Source: Bordetella parapertussis (lineage in GTDB: Bacteria > Pseudomonadota > Gammaproteobacteria > Burkholderiales > SG8-41). Taken from it: a stretch of DNA of 64,000 bases. The notes beneath the pieces are model-generated. The model was not told where the DNA came from. It ran no database searches and saw only the letters and a program-made list of their open reading frames with translations. Location of the stretch: positions 27,851-91,850 of the forward strand of contig CAMATZ010000018.1 of the NCBI GenBank assembly GCA_945861275.1. The letters are read 5' to 3'. This document shows, piece by piece, positions 51,956 to 59,948 of the stretch. The translations under genes were made by a program, and so were the position numbers. How positions within the stretch are numbered: the first letter of the stretch is position 1; each line of letters starts with the position of its first letter.

Positions 51956-53002
51956 TTAAGCTCCCTTGAACACCGCCATGCACTTCGGCGCGTTGAAGGT
52001 CCAGGTCTCCACCCAGTCCAGGATGTTCGCCTTGTAGTTCAGCTCAGCCATGGCGCCGGCGAGGCACATCCAGTTGAGCACCTCCTGCTGGCCCGCCTGT
52101 TCCATTTGCGCCAGTGGTGTATCGCGCCACGCGTTGTAATCGCCGGCGCGCAACTGCGCCAGCATCACGCGGTCTGATTCGAGGTCGGGATAGATCCAGT
52201 GGTTCTTCTCGGTGAGAAAAGCGTGTGACCAGCTCGAAGAAGCCATGATCACCACCCGCCATGGACTGTCCTTAAGCACGCGGGCTGTCACGCGCCCCAT
52301 CTCAAAGCAGCGGGCAGGCGACGGCGAGGGGGGGTCCGGCTCATCGGAAACTTGCGCGCCCCCGCCGCGGTTGCGGATGACTGAACTGCCGTAACAGTTG
52401 ACGGCAACGGGCAGCACAGGATAGTCAAATCCGCTACGGTCAAGATCAAGATAAAGCAGCGTGTTGGCAAAGGCGTGACCAAGACCGTCCTCGTGCAGGG
52501 GTTTGTACGCGTAGGACATGTCGATGCCTTCTTCCAGCAGGCGGCGGGCGAGGAACCGCCCGGCCTTGTGGTGCCCCGCCTGGGTGAATATCTTGTCGGT
52601 GGGTTCGCCCCAGATATTGGGGCGGCCGCGCAGGCGCTTGTAGGGGTTGAACTTGAGCTGCTCGTAGGCCAGCACGCAGAATGGCGGGATGATGTCTTCC
52701 CTGAAATTTTCGTACTGATCATCACCCCACATGAGAATGAAGTCGGGGTTGAAGGCGTCGATTTCCGCACGGATTTTTCGGAACGCGCTGAACACGCGCG
52801 CCTTGTGTGCTTTGTGCGCCGTGATGCCTTCGTCGTCACCCCACTCCTGGCGCATCGGCTCCGGCCAGTTGGCGGGATCCCGCATACGCTCGGGAATTCG
52901 TGGGTCGCTGTGCAGCATGCGCGCAAGCGGCCACGGTTTGTACTCTTCGGGAACCAGTCCCGGAGGATAGTGCGTCGCGCCTATGCCCAGAATCTCTGCC
53001 AT
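51956..53002 (-). CDS. class III extradiol ring-cleavage dioxygenase (LigB-type), copy 1
   Basis: The 348-residue product is of the LigB/DODA type. It starts MAEILGIGATHYPPG with the first His iron ligand (H11). FILMWGDDQYENFREDIIPPF and MASSSWSHAFLTEKNHWIYPD are conserved, and a late Glu in DWVETWTF is the likely third ligand. The enzyme would open a catecholic ring with Fe(II) and O2. The cupin gene ends 3 bp before its ATG. A paralogue at 57230 shares the same N-terminus and core. Confidence 0.88.
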   Translation of the reverse strand: MAEILGIGATHYPPGLVPEEYKPWPLARMLHSDPRIPERMRDPANWPEPMRQEWGDDEGITAHKAHKARVFSAFRKIRAEIDAFNPDFILMWGDDQYENFREDIIPPFCVLAYEQLKFNPYKRLRGRPNIWGEPTDKIFTQAGHHKAGRFLARRLLEEGIDMSYAYKPLHEDGLGHAFANTLLYLDLDRSGFDYPVLPVAVNCYGSSVIRNRGGGAQVSDEPDPPSPSPARCFEMGRVTARVLKDSPWRVVIMASSSWSHAFLTEKNHWIYPDLESDRVMLAQLRAGDYNAWRDTPLAQMEQAGQQEVLNWMCLAGAMAELNYKANILDWVETWTFNAPKCMAVFKGA

Positions 53003-53005
53003 GGT

Positions 53006-53413
53006 TTAGCTCCCCTCGCGCCGTTTCCCGGGATAGAGCGCCTCGATCTCTTTAGCCTCCGGGCGAATGTTGTAGTCCTGCGCAAGTTCGCCATTGCCAC
53101 AGGGGCTCTTTACCGTGATAAACGTCGCAGGCCCATTCACCGGGCGCGAACGATGGCGCGTGTTGCGCGGTATATGGATGAGGGTTCCGGGACCGACCAC
53201 GCGGTCCTCGTCACCCAGCACGAAGTGCATCTGGCCGGCAAGCACGACGCTGAACTGCTCTTCGTTCGGATGCTCGTGCAACGGCGGCCCTTCACCTTCC
53301 GGCTTGGTCACAATTCCGAACTTCATGAATTCTCCGGGAACGGCGCCAGACTCAACCTTTGAATTTACGGCGGACTTCTTCTTCTCGAGGTCATCGAGTT
53401 TATAAAACGGCAT
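53006..53413 (-). CDS. single-domain cupin protein
   Basis: The 135-residue product has metal motif PPLHEHPNEEQFSVVLAGQM (two His plus Glu) and motif 2 IHIPRNTRHRSRP with the last His. The ATG at 53413 is preceded by AAGGAG at good distance; the longer open frame is rejected. It is co-transcribed with the LigB-type dioxygenase 3 bp downstream, so a role in the same ring-cleavage step or in removing its product is likely. Confidence 0.9.
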   Translation of the reverse strand: MPFYKLDDLEKKKSAVNSKVESGAVPGEFMKFGIVTKPEGEGPPLHEHPNEEQFSVVLAGQMHFVLGDEDRVVGPGTLIHIPRNTRHRSRPVNGPATFITVKSPCGNGELAQDYNIRPEAKEIEALYPGKRREGS

Positions 53414-53645
53414 AATGCTCTCCTTGTGGGTCAGTTCATCGTCGCATGCATCCGCACGAATCATAACGCGATGCTGCGAACCTGTGGGCAGCGAAATCGT
53501 GTCAGTTAATTTCTCCACAGTTCGCGGCACAGCTTGCGTATGAAATCCGCTGAGTTTTCAAGGCATTTGAGTTTTTTATGCGTTGAAAACACGCCCAAAC
53601 TGCAGGGTCTGAGGTAGCATCGCGTATACCTGACAGGGGAAAGCA

Positions 53646-54836
53646 ATGTCCAACCGCTGTGTGGAGGAAGCCCTTAACGTATTCGATCTGCGCCTCATGG
53701 CCAGGAAGCGCTTGCCCAAGTGGCTGTTCGAATTTGTCGATCGCGGCACCGAAGACGAAGTCGCTTTGAGCAACAACCGCGCCGCCTTCGAACGCATCAA
53801 GCTCAAGACGCAGGTATTGGTGGATGTCTCGAAGCGCAGTCAGGACATCACGCTGTTTGGCAAACAGCACAAGATGCCCATCGGCATTGCGCCCACCGGC
53901 CCCGCCGGCATGCTGTGGTACAAGGGCGAGCTCGAACTCGCGCGCGCGGCCAAGGCAGCCGGGATCCCCTTTACGCTTGCCACGGGTTCGCAGACCAGCA
54001 TGGAGGAAGTGGCCAAAGTCGTTGGCGGCACACTCTGGTTCCAACTCTATATGTGGTCGGATGTGCGCATGTCGCACATGCTGGTGGAACGCGCAAAAAA
54101 TGCCGGCTTTGAAGCGCTGGTTGTCACTGTGGACGGACCTGTCGGCACCAATCGCGAGTACAACATCCGCAACGGCTATACCGTGCCGTTTTCCTACAAC
54201 CGCAAGAACACTACCGCGGTAATGGCCAGACCGGGCTGGTTCTTCGGCGTTCTCATGCGCTACTGGATGACAGGGGGCATGCCGACGCGCGCAAACTATC
54301 CGGAGGGAATGACCGAAAAATTCACCCAGGTTTCTTCGGCGGAACGAAAGACCAAAAACGATACTCTCGGTTGGGCTGATCTGAAGGTGCTGCGCGACAT
54401 GTGGCCGGGTAAGCTGATTGTTAAAGGCATACTGACACCCAGGGACGCGGCGCTGGCTATTGCGCATGGCGCCGACGGCATCATCGTATCCAACCACGGG
54501 GGCCGCAACTTTGACAGTTCCATGGCGCCCATCGAAGCACTTGCTCCCATTGTGGATGCCGTCGGCGATCGCACCACGGTCATTGTCGACAGCGGTTTTC
54601 GGCGCGGCAGCGATGTGGTGAAGGCGCTGGCGATAGGTGCGAAGCTGGTGATGGTTGGCCGCGCCACGCTGTGGGGCACGACGGTGGGCGGCGAAGCGGG
54701 CGCGGCGCGTGCGCTCGATTTCTATCGTGAGGAAATCAGCCGGACAATAGCCTATCTGGGTTGCTGCAGTGTGGCGGAACTCAATCGGGATTGTCTCGAG
54801 TTTGTCGGTAACGCGCACACGCCGGCAGCGATGTAA
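53646..54836 (+). CDS. FMN-dependent alpha-hydroxy-acid oxidase/dehydrogenase, second copy
   Basis: The 396-residue product contains IGIAPTGPAGMLWYKGE, WFQLYMWSD, SNHGGRNFDSS with catalytic His284, and VDSGFRRGSDVVKALAIGAKLVMVGRATLWG for FMN phosphate. It is related to the 12006 gene but keeps the usual WFQLY motif, where the other has WFQAY. A Bug gene starts 12 bp downstream, so a 2-hydroxy acid is likely taken up and oxidised. Confidence 0.93.
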   Translation: MSNRCVEEALNVFDLRLMARKRLPKWLFEFVDRGTEDEVALSNNRAAFERIKLKTQVLVDVSKRSQDITLFGKQHKMPIGIAPTGPAGMLWYKGELELARAAKAAGIPFTLATGSQTSMEEVAKVVGGTLWFQLYMWSDVRMSHMLVERAKNAGFEALVVTVDGPVGTNREYNIRNGYTVPFSYNRKNTTAVMARPGWFFGVLMRYWMTGGMPTRANYPEGMTEKFTQVSSAERKTKNDTLGWADLKVLRDMWPGKLIVKGILTPRDAALAIAHGADGIIVSNHGGRNFDSSMAPIEALAPIVDAVGDRTTVIVDSGFRRGSDVVKALAIGAKLVMVGRATLWGTTVGGEAGAARALDFYREEISRTIAYLGCCSVAELNRDCLEFVGNAHTPAAM

Positions 54837-54848
54837 CGAGGAGGCTTT

Positions 54849-55817
54849 ATGTCGAGCAGGCATCTTGTGGTTTGGATAGTCCCGGCTGCGGTAGCGGTTC
54901 TCGGCGCGGGGGCGGCGTTAGCACAAAGCTACCCGAGCAGGCCCGTACGCTTCCTCACAACCGGGCTTGGCGGCAGCACAGACCTCGCAGCGCGAACTGT
55001 CGCGCAGGGGCTCATAGATGGCGCAGGCTGGAACGTGGTGGTGGACAATCGCGGCAGTACCATCGTGGCGTCGGAAATGGTCTCCAAAGCGGCGCCGGAT
55101 GGTTACACCATACTGGTCACCACGGACGGTCACTGGCGCGGGCCGCTGTTGCAGAAGATGCCTTTTGATCCGGTGAAGGATTTTGAACCGATTACACTGG
55201 TGAGCCGCTCGCCCAACATTCTGGTCGTGCATCCCGCGCTGCCGGTAAAGTCCGTCAACGAATTGATCGCGCTGGCCAAGGCCAGGCCGGGGGAGCTTAA
55301 CTACGGCGCGGGTGCGATCGGCGCGGCGACGCATTTGGCATCGGAACTGTTCAAGGTCATGGCGGGCGTCGATATCGTGCATGTTCCTTACAAGAGCACC
55401 GGCGGGGCAGTTACTCCTCTGCTCAGCGGCCAATTGCAGCTGATGTTCGGCACCACCGGCGCGGTGACTACGCACATCAGGTCGGGCAGAGTGAGGGCGC
55501 TGGCGGTCAGTACCGCGCAGCCCTCCGTGCTCGCGCCCGGTTTGCCGACGATAGCCGCCGCGGCGAATCTGCCGGGTTACGAGTCGGCAGCGACCGCAGG
55601 CATATTTGCGCCGGCAGGCATTTCTCAAACTCTCATCAAACGACTGCACGAGGAGGTCAGCCGGGTGCTGGTGCGGCCGGACGTAAAAGAGCGATTTTTC
55701 AATCAGAGTGTGGAAATCGTGGGCGGCACACCGCAGGAAACCGCAGCCTTCGTTAAATCTGATATCGAAACAACAGCCAGGATTATCAAACAAGCCGGCA
55801 TCCGCGGCGATCGCTAG
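54849..55817 (+). CDS. Bug-family solute-binding protein
   Basis: The 322-residue product has a signal peptide ending at ALAQ, then SYPSRPVRFLTTGLGGSTDLAARTVAQG (variant first motif). VVDNRGSTIVASEMVSK and VPYKSTGGAVTPLLSGQLQ follow. It is in an operon with the alpha-hydroxy-acid oxidase; GAGGAGGC precedes the ATG. Confidence 0.92.
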   Translation: MSSRHLVVWIVPAAVAVLGAGAALAQSYPSRPVRFLTTGLGGSTDLAARTVAQGLIDGAGWNVVVDNRGSTIVASEMVSKAAPDGYTILVTTDGHWRGPLLQKMPFDPVKDFEPITLVSRSPNILVVHPALPVKSVNELIALAKARPGELNYGAGAIGAATHLASELFKVMAGVDIVHVPYKSTGGAVTPLLSGQLQLMFGTTGAVTTHIRSGRVRALAVSTAQPSVLAPGLPTIAAAANLPGYESAATAGIFAPAGISQTLIKRLHEEVSRVLVRPDVKERFFNQSVEIVGGTPQETAAFVKSDIETTARIIKQAGIRGDR

Positions 55818-55965
55818 AAAGAATGCATAGACAGTATTCCGCATTGGCGTTTATTGCACGTCAGCGAAGCGACTTCTATAATCAAATCGGGTCAAAAGAT
55901 TTCAACCTGCATTTGCACAACACGCGCGGTGCGGTAAGGCGCGTACCGGACATTGCCGCGAAAAT

Positions 55966-56081
55966 GTAGGTTGGGCTGAAATGAAATGAAGCCCAACACA
56001 ATGGCACAGCGCCAAGTGTGCGTGATGCGGGATCGGTAGCATTGCGCTGTGTTGGGCTTCGCAAGCTCAGCGCCAACCTAC
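55966..56081. repeat. long interspersed inverted repeat, about 116 bp
   Basis: Outer arms GTAGGTTGG (55966-55974) and CCAACCTAC (56073-56081) and inner 13-bp perfect arms GAAGCCCAACACA (55988-56000) and TGTGTTGGGCTTC (56048-56060) form a two-level hairpin. It fills the gap between two convergent Bug genes and may also stop transcription. Confidence 0.75.
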
Positions 56082-56092
56082 GAATTGCGCAT

Positions 56093-57145
56093 CTACTCCG
56101 GTTTGAGACCCGCCGCCCTTAATATCGGCGGCATTTTCTGCAACTGAGCAACAAGAAAAGCAGCGAACGCCTGTGGCGTTGCCGGCTTGGGCTCGTACGC
56201 CATCTTCCCCAGCGCGGCCTTCACCTGGGATGCGTTCAGGCTCTCATTGATTTCCAGATTGAGTTTATTGACGAGGGCCGTGGCCATGCCGACCGGCCCG
56301 AAAAACCCTTGCCAGGCATCCGGGTTAAAGCCGACTTGCGGGAAGCCGCTTTCGCTCATCGTCGGCACGTCCGGCAGGAAGGGGCTTCTGGCGGGCCCGG
56401 TAAAAGCAACCGGCCGCGCTCTGCCGTCCTGGATCAGCGGCAGCAGATTGCCGACGGGCGCCATATTGAGGTGGACGCGTCCGCCCAACAAGTCCGCTCG
56501 TGCCTGGTCTCCGCCGCGATAGGGAATGAAGTTGATGTCGATGCCGCTCGCCTGCCGGAACACGCTGCCCAGAATGTGCGGTACGCTGCCGAGACCAAAT
56601 CCGAATACGAGCTTGCCGGGATTGGCCTTTGCATGGGCAATTAATTCCGCGACTGTCTTGGCCGGTACGCTCGGCGCGACCACCACCACGTGCGACCACG
56701 CCACGGCGCTGGCAATCGGTGTCAGGCTCTTCAGCGGGTCGAAATCGAGAGTCGGATACAGCGTCGAGTAATAACTCAAGTTGTCGCCTACGATGACCAG
56801 AGTGTAACCATCGGCAGCGGCAGCGGCGGCGACTTTGGTGCCGATGGTGGTGCCGGCGCCCGGCCGGTTATCGATAACAAAGCTTTGGCCCAGCCTCGCT
56901 TGCAGGTGTTGCGTCACAATGCGCGCAGCGGCGTCTACCGGCGAGCCCGGCGTATACGGCAGGATGAGGCGCACCGGTCGCGCCGGATAAGCCTGCCCCC
57001 GGATCGAGTCCGGGGCAGGCTCTGATCCCTTCGACAAGCTCAGGACAGGCTCTGTCGAAGCGGTCTGCGCAATCGTCAGACCTGAACTAACGGCAGCGCC
57101 CGCCCATACTAAAAACGCGAGCTTGATCCTGCTTGCCTTGCGCAT
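56093..57145 (-). CDS. Bug-family solute-binding protein with a repeat-derived linker insertion
   Basis: The 350-residue product is about 20-25 residues longer than its relatives. The signal peptide ends at TIAQ. Then comes an unusual linker (TASTEPVLSLSKGSEPAPD, then SIRGQ) before AYPARPVRLILPYTPGSPVD. VIDNRPGAGTTIGTK and IPYRGGDQARADLLGG confirm the family. The linker DNA is made of two dispersed palindromic repeats in frame (56991-57060). AAGGAG is 6 nt before the ATG at 57145. It is divergent from the LigB paralogue at 57230. Confidence 0.92.
   Translation of the reverse strand: MRKASRIKLAFLVWAGAAVSSGLTIAQTASTEPVLSLSKGSEPAPDSIRGQAYPARPVRLILPYTPGSPVDAAARIVTQHLQARLGQSFVIDNRPGAGTTIGTKVAAAAAADGYTLVIVGDNLSYYSTLYPTLDFDPLKSLTPIASAVAWSHVVVVAPSVPAKTVAELIAHAKANPGKLVFGFGLGSVPHILGSVFRQASGIDINFIPYRGGDQARADLLGGRVHLNMAPVGNLLPLIQDGRARPVAFTGPARSPFLPDVPTMSESGFPQVGFNPDAWQGFFGPVGMATALVNKLNLEINESLNASQVKAALGKMAYEPKPATPQAFAAFLVAQLQKMPPILRAAGLKPE
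56991..57060. repeat. two palindromic repeats inside a Bug coding sequence
   Basis: GCCTGCCCC...GGGGCAGGC (56991-57020) and CTTCGACA...TGTCGAAG (57029-57060) are separate hairpins. The second contains the CTTCGACAAGCTCAGGACAGG core common as an intergenic palindrome in proteobacteria. Together they encode the extra linker residues of the Bug protein without breaking the frame. Confidence 0.75.
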
Positions 57146-57229
57146 ATTCATCTCCTTGCAGAAGGACGTGCGCAATGCGCACATGATGCGAATAGAATAG
57201 TGTTACTCGATTGAAAGGCGGATACCAGT

Positions 57230-58303
57230 ATGGCTGAAATCCTCGGACTAGGGTTGACGCACGCCCCCAGCCTGCATCGGCACGACGCCGACCTGGTGGC
57301 GAGCCTGCGCCGCACGCTGGGCGGCAAACGCACACCGGCGCACCTGAAGGACCCGGCCAATTGGCCGGCGCCGATGCGCGCAGAATGGGGTAACGACGAA
57401 GGCGCTAGCGCCACACGCGCGCACCGCACCCGCTGCTTCGCGGCCATGCGCACCCTGCGCCAGCGGCTGGATGCGTTTGGTCCCGACCTGGTGGTGATCT
57501 TTGGCGACGATCAGTATGAAAATTTCATCGAAGACATCGTGCCGCCTTTTTGCATTTATATCGTGGATCAAATGGCATCGCGGCCCTTTGACGTCTCTGA
57601 CGTTTCGGCAGCAGGCTCACGGCCGCAGCCGAATTTCTGGAACGAAGCGAACGACAAGGTGTTCCGCCATCGCGGGCACACCGAGGCCGCGCGTTTTCTG
57701 ACCAATCGTCTCGCAGCAGCGGGCATCGCGCTGCCTTACGCGTATCGATTGCGCTATGCGCGCGGCCTTGCGCATGCCTTTATCAACACCCTGCTGTATC
57801 TGGACATCGACCGGACGGGATTTGACTATCCGGTGCTGCCTTTTCATGTCAATTGCTACGGCGGCGCATTGGTGCGCTCGCGTGGTGGGCAGATTGCCCC
57901 CGGCGATATCGCAAGCACAGCAGAGCCGGATCCGCCCGCGCCCTCCGCCGCTGCGTGCTTTGACGTCGGCCGCGCCATAGGCCGCGCGTTTGCCGCATCG
58001 CCGTGGCGCGTTGCGCTGATCAGTTCATCCAGTTGGTCGCATGCGTTCCTGACCGCAAAGAACGATTGGCTGTATCCCGATCATGCCTCCGACCGCGCCC
58101 GGCTCGCCGAACTGCGCGACGGAAGCTTCGCCGGTTGGCGCGACCTGACGGGCGCGCAGCTCGAAGATGCGGGACAACACGAACTGCTGAACTGGATCAC
58201 CCTGGCCGGCGCCATGACGGAACTGGGAAAAAAAGCCGAGATTGTCGACTATGCCGAAACCTACCTGGTGAATTCCAATAAATGCTTTGCGGTGTTTGGT
58301 TAA
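57230..58303 (+). CDS. class III extradiol ring-cleavage dioxygenase (LigB-type), copy 2
   Basis: The 357-residue product is a paralogue of the 51956 gene. It has MAEILGLGLTHAPSLHRHD (H11), LVVIFGDDQYENFIEDIVPPF, ISSSSWSHAFLTAKNDWLYPD and the late Glu in DYAETYLV. It differs by a longer segment after the central strand (SDVSAAGSRPQPNFW) and by GGQIAPGDIAST. It is divergent from the Bug gene, and they share an 84-bp gap. It probably cleaves a related catecholic substrate. Confidence 0.88.
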   Translation: MAEILGLGLTHAPSLHRHDADLVASLRRTLGGKRTPAHLKDPANWPAPMRAEWGNDEGASATRAHRTRCFAAMRTLRQRLDAFGPDLVVIFGDDQYENFIEDIVPPFCIYIVDQMASRPFDVSDVSAAGSRPQPNFWNEANDKVFRHRGHTEAARFLTNRLAAAGIALPYAYRLRYARGLAHAFINTLLYLDIDRTGFDYPVLPFHVNCYGGALVRSRGGQIAPGDIASTAEPDPPAPSAAACFDVGRAIGRAFAASPWRVALISSSSWSHAFLTAKNDWLYPDHASDRARLAELRDGSFAGWRDLTGAQLEDAGQHELLNWITLAGAMTELGKKAEIVDYAETYLVNSNKCFAVFG

Positions 58304-58400
58304 GCCGAATGCCCACTGCAATTGACCGCCTGAACGTCACTGCTGATCCACAATTTTTTTCTCCCGAAATTGATGCGCACCCACGTTGATTCAAGAAAGC

Positions 58401-58477
58401 GCGTAGGGCGCAGTCCCATTGCGCCGAATGCGGTTTGCAAAGTAGCCATGCGGCGCAATAGGGATTGCGCCCTACGC
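58401..58477. repeat. long inverted repeat, about 77 bp
   Basis: Arms of about 26 bp, GCGTAGGGCGCAgTCCCATT at 58401 on and its near-complement ending CGCCCTACGC at 58477, around about 25 bp. Its right edge abuts the duplicated monooxygenase fragment at 58481. Confidence 0.75.
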
Positions 58478-58480
58478 GGG

Positions 58481-58640
58481 CTAGCCCGCTGCGCTGGCCT
58501 GTTGTGCGTCCGCGCGCCGCTTTACCATGTGCTTCAAGGTTAGCTTCAGATCAGTTAGGTAGCGCACATGCTCCTCTTCAATCGAATGGCGGATCGACTG
58601 TCGGTACTGGGCAGCGTACCACGGGGATAGCTCGGCGATC
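58481..58640 (-). pseudogene. duplicated 3' fragment of the flavin monooxygenase gene
   Basis: Read leftward the sequence gives WYAAQYRQSIRHSIEEEHVR, then YLTDLKLTLKHMVKRRADAQ, almost the same as the end of the FMO encoded at 59949-61346. The DNA aligns without gaps at an offset of 1468 bp from the stop codon on; by hand I count about 119 identities in the first 140 bases. Upstream the similarity fades. There is no start or Rossmann domain, so it is a non-functional remnant. Confidence 0.8.
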
Positions 58641-58829
58641 TGGGACGTAATCAGTCGCGCGGTTATATGGGCAACCACGATCAGGCGTCGCCTATAAGCC
58701 GGAAGGTTGTGTTCAACGAGGCTTGGGATGCGCTGATGGCACAAGAATCGTTGGGGTGACAAAGGAACTTCAACGACAGCGCCACATCACCACGAACAGT
58801 GGGATTCGCAAGCGCACCCGAACTCCGCG
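58641..58829. other. unassigned stretch between the FMO remnant and the Sel1 gene
   Basis: Frames are open for up to about 60 codons here, but none has a recognisable motif. It may be further decayed monooxygenase sequence. Confidence 0.3.
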
Positions 58830-59627
58830 CTATGCGCGGTTTATGAGGACAAATAGACTGATCGCCACACCCACTGCCCAAATTAACGACGTCTCTCGTA
58901 TTAGTCCCACTGTGCCAGATAATTCTATAGCCATAAGCGTTCCAATGAATCCAAAAATTGCAGCAATTACGCCTCCTCGATATCCTTTCTCGCCAACAGC
59001 ATCTCGTAATCGATCTTCCTGAAGAATAGGGATCATAAATTGCTCCAGTTCCTCGCGTGCCGCCCGTCCCAGAATCGCCGCGCGGTCGGCGTAGAGACGT
59101 CGCAGGTTCATTAGCGCCTCTGCCTCAACATTACCGAGTTGGTATGCCTTTATGAACCATGTACTGGCTATATCATATTTGGACGAGATGCCGTGATCGC
59201 CATACAGGTAGGCCTTCGCGAGCATTATCGCGGCATCCGCATCACCAGATTCGACTCGACTCTCTAGCTCTGCCACAAACGAAACCACCTTTAATTCCTT
59301 TGCTCGCATTTCCTCCTTAATCTTCGCTACGACTACGCAGAGTTCTGCGTGCATTTGGTCATCGACTGAGATTAGGTTGCGTTCGTAGGCGTGAATTAGT
59401 CGCCAGTTGTTGTTGACCCCATTAGCGTAGGCACGCAGTAGCCATCGAACGCTTTCCACGTACGAACATTTCATACCGTACTTGCCGTCCCATATCCGCA
59501 CACCTAATCTGCTCTGGGCCTCAGCGTCTCCTTGTTCAGCGCGATGAATGAGGGCAATATTTTCGGCCGCATCGTCCGCGTTAAGCGCGATATTCAGGGT
59601 AACGGCGGATTGCTCATTTGGATTCAA
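58830..59627 (-). CDS. Sel1-like repeat protein with C-terminal transmembrane pair
   Basis: The 265-residue product has two Sel1/TPR-like repeats, IHRAEQGDAEAQSRLGVRIW (about 26-45, continuing to about 70) and VESGDADAAIMLAKAYLYGD (about 129-148, continuing to about 180). Two hydrophobic helices close the C-terminus: GGVIAAIFGFIGTLMAIELSG and SLIWAVGVAISLFVLI. The repeat domain probably faces the cytoplasm and binds partners. The only in-frame start is TTG at 59627, with AAGGTG upstream. Base composition is visibly less GC-rich than the neighbours, which suggests import. Confidence 0.75.
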   Translation of the reverse strand: MNPNEQSAVTLNIALNADDAAENIALIHRAEQGDAEAQSRLGVRIWDGKYGMKCSYVESVRWLLRAYANGVNNNWRLIHAYERNLISVDDQMHAELCVVVAKIKEEMRAKELKVVSFVAELESRVESGDADAAIMLAKAYLYGDHGISSKYDIASTWFIKAYQLGNVEAEALMNLRRLYADRAAILGRAAREELEQFMIPILQEDRLRDAVGEKGYRGGVIAAIFGFIGTLMAIELSGTVGLIRETSLIWAVGVAISLFVLINRA

Positions 59628-59948
59628 GGTGGTTCACCTTCTTACTAAATAAGATACTCGACGTCGGTCAGTAACTCCATGATTTTATTTATTATTTTGT
59701 CTATCCAAGCTTGTAATTATCTCATGGAGTACGGAAGCTTGCTGCTTCGCTACAAGTGTTCCAAGGCGGCGGCAAGCCGCCGCACTCCAAAATGGATATT
59801 CAAATCGGCGGCGGAACCAAAGCACTGAATGAGAGGGATCGCGCCGGTAGCCCGTTCTCTGCGTTTGACGTCTGTTTGTTTGGTGTGGAACGTATTGATG
59901 ACACGATGGATCATCTGCAATAGCGGCTTCGCTATATGCGACACCTAT
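59628..59948. other. 321-bp gap with a hairpin and a transposase scrap
   Basis: AT-rich at the Sel1 end. It holds the hairpin GCGGCGGC/GCCGCCGC (59766-59783) and the IS91-like remnant at 59789-59881. No intact gene. Confidence 0.6.
59789..59881 (-). pseudogene. IS91-family (Y2) transposase fragment
   Basis: Leftward translation gives RATGAIPLIQCFGSAADLNI-HF, very like the TGAVTLIQRFGSALNLNIHFH block near the catalytic HxH of IS91-type rolling-circle transposases. Only about 30 codons survive; the second His of the HxH is lost, as the frame then enters the hairpin at 59766-59783. Confidence 0.55.
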
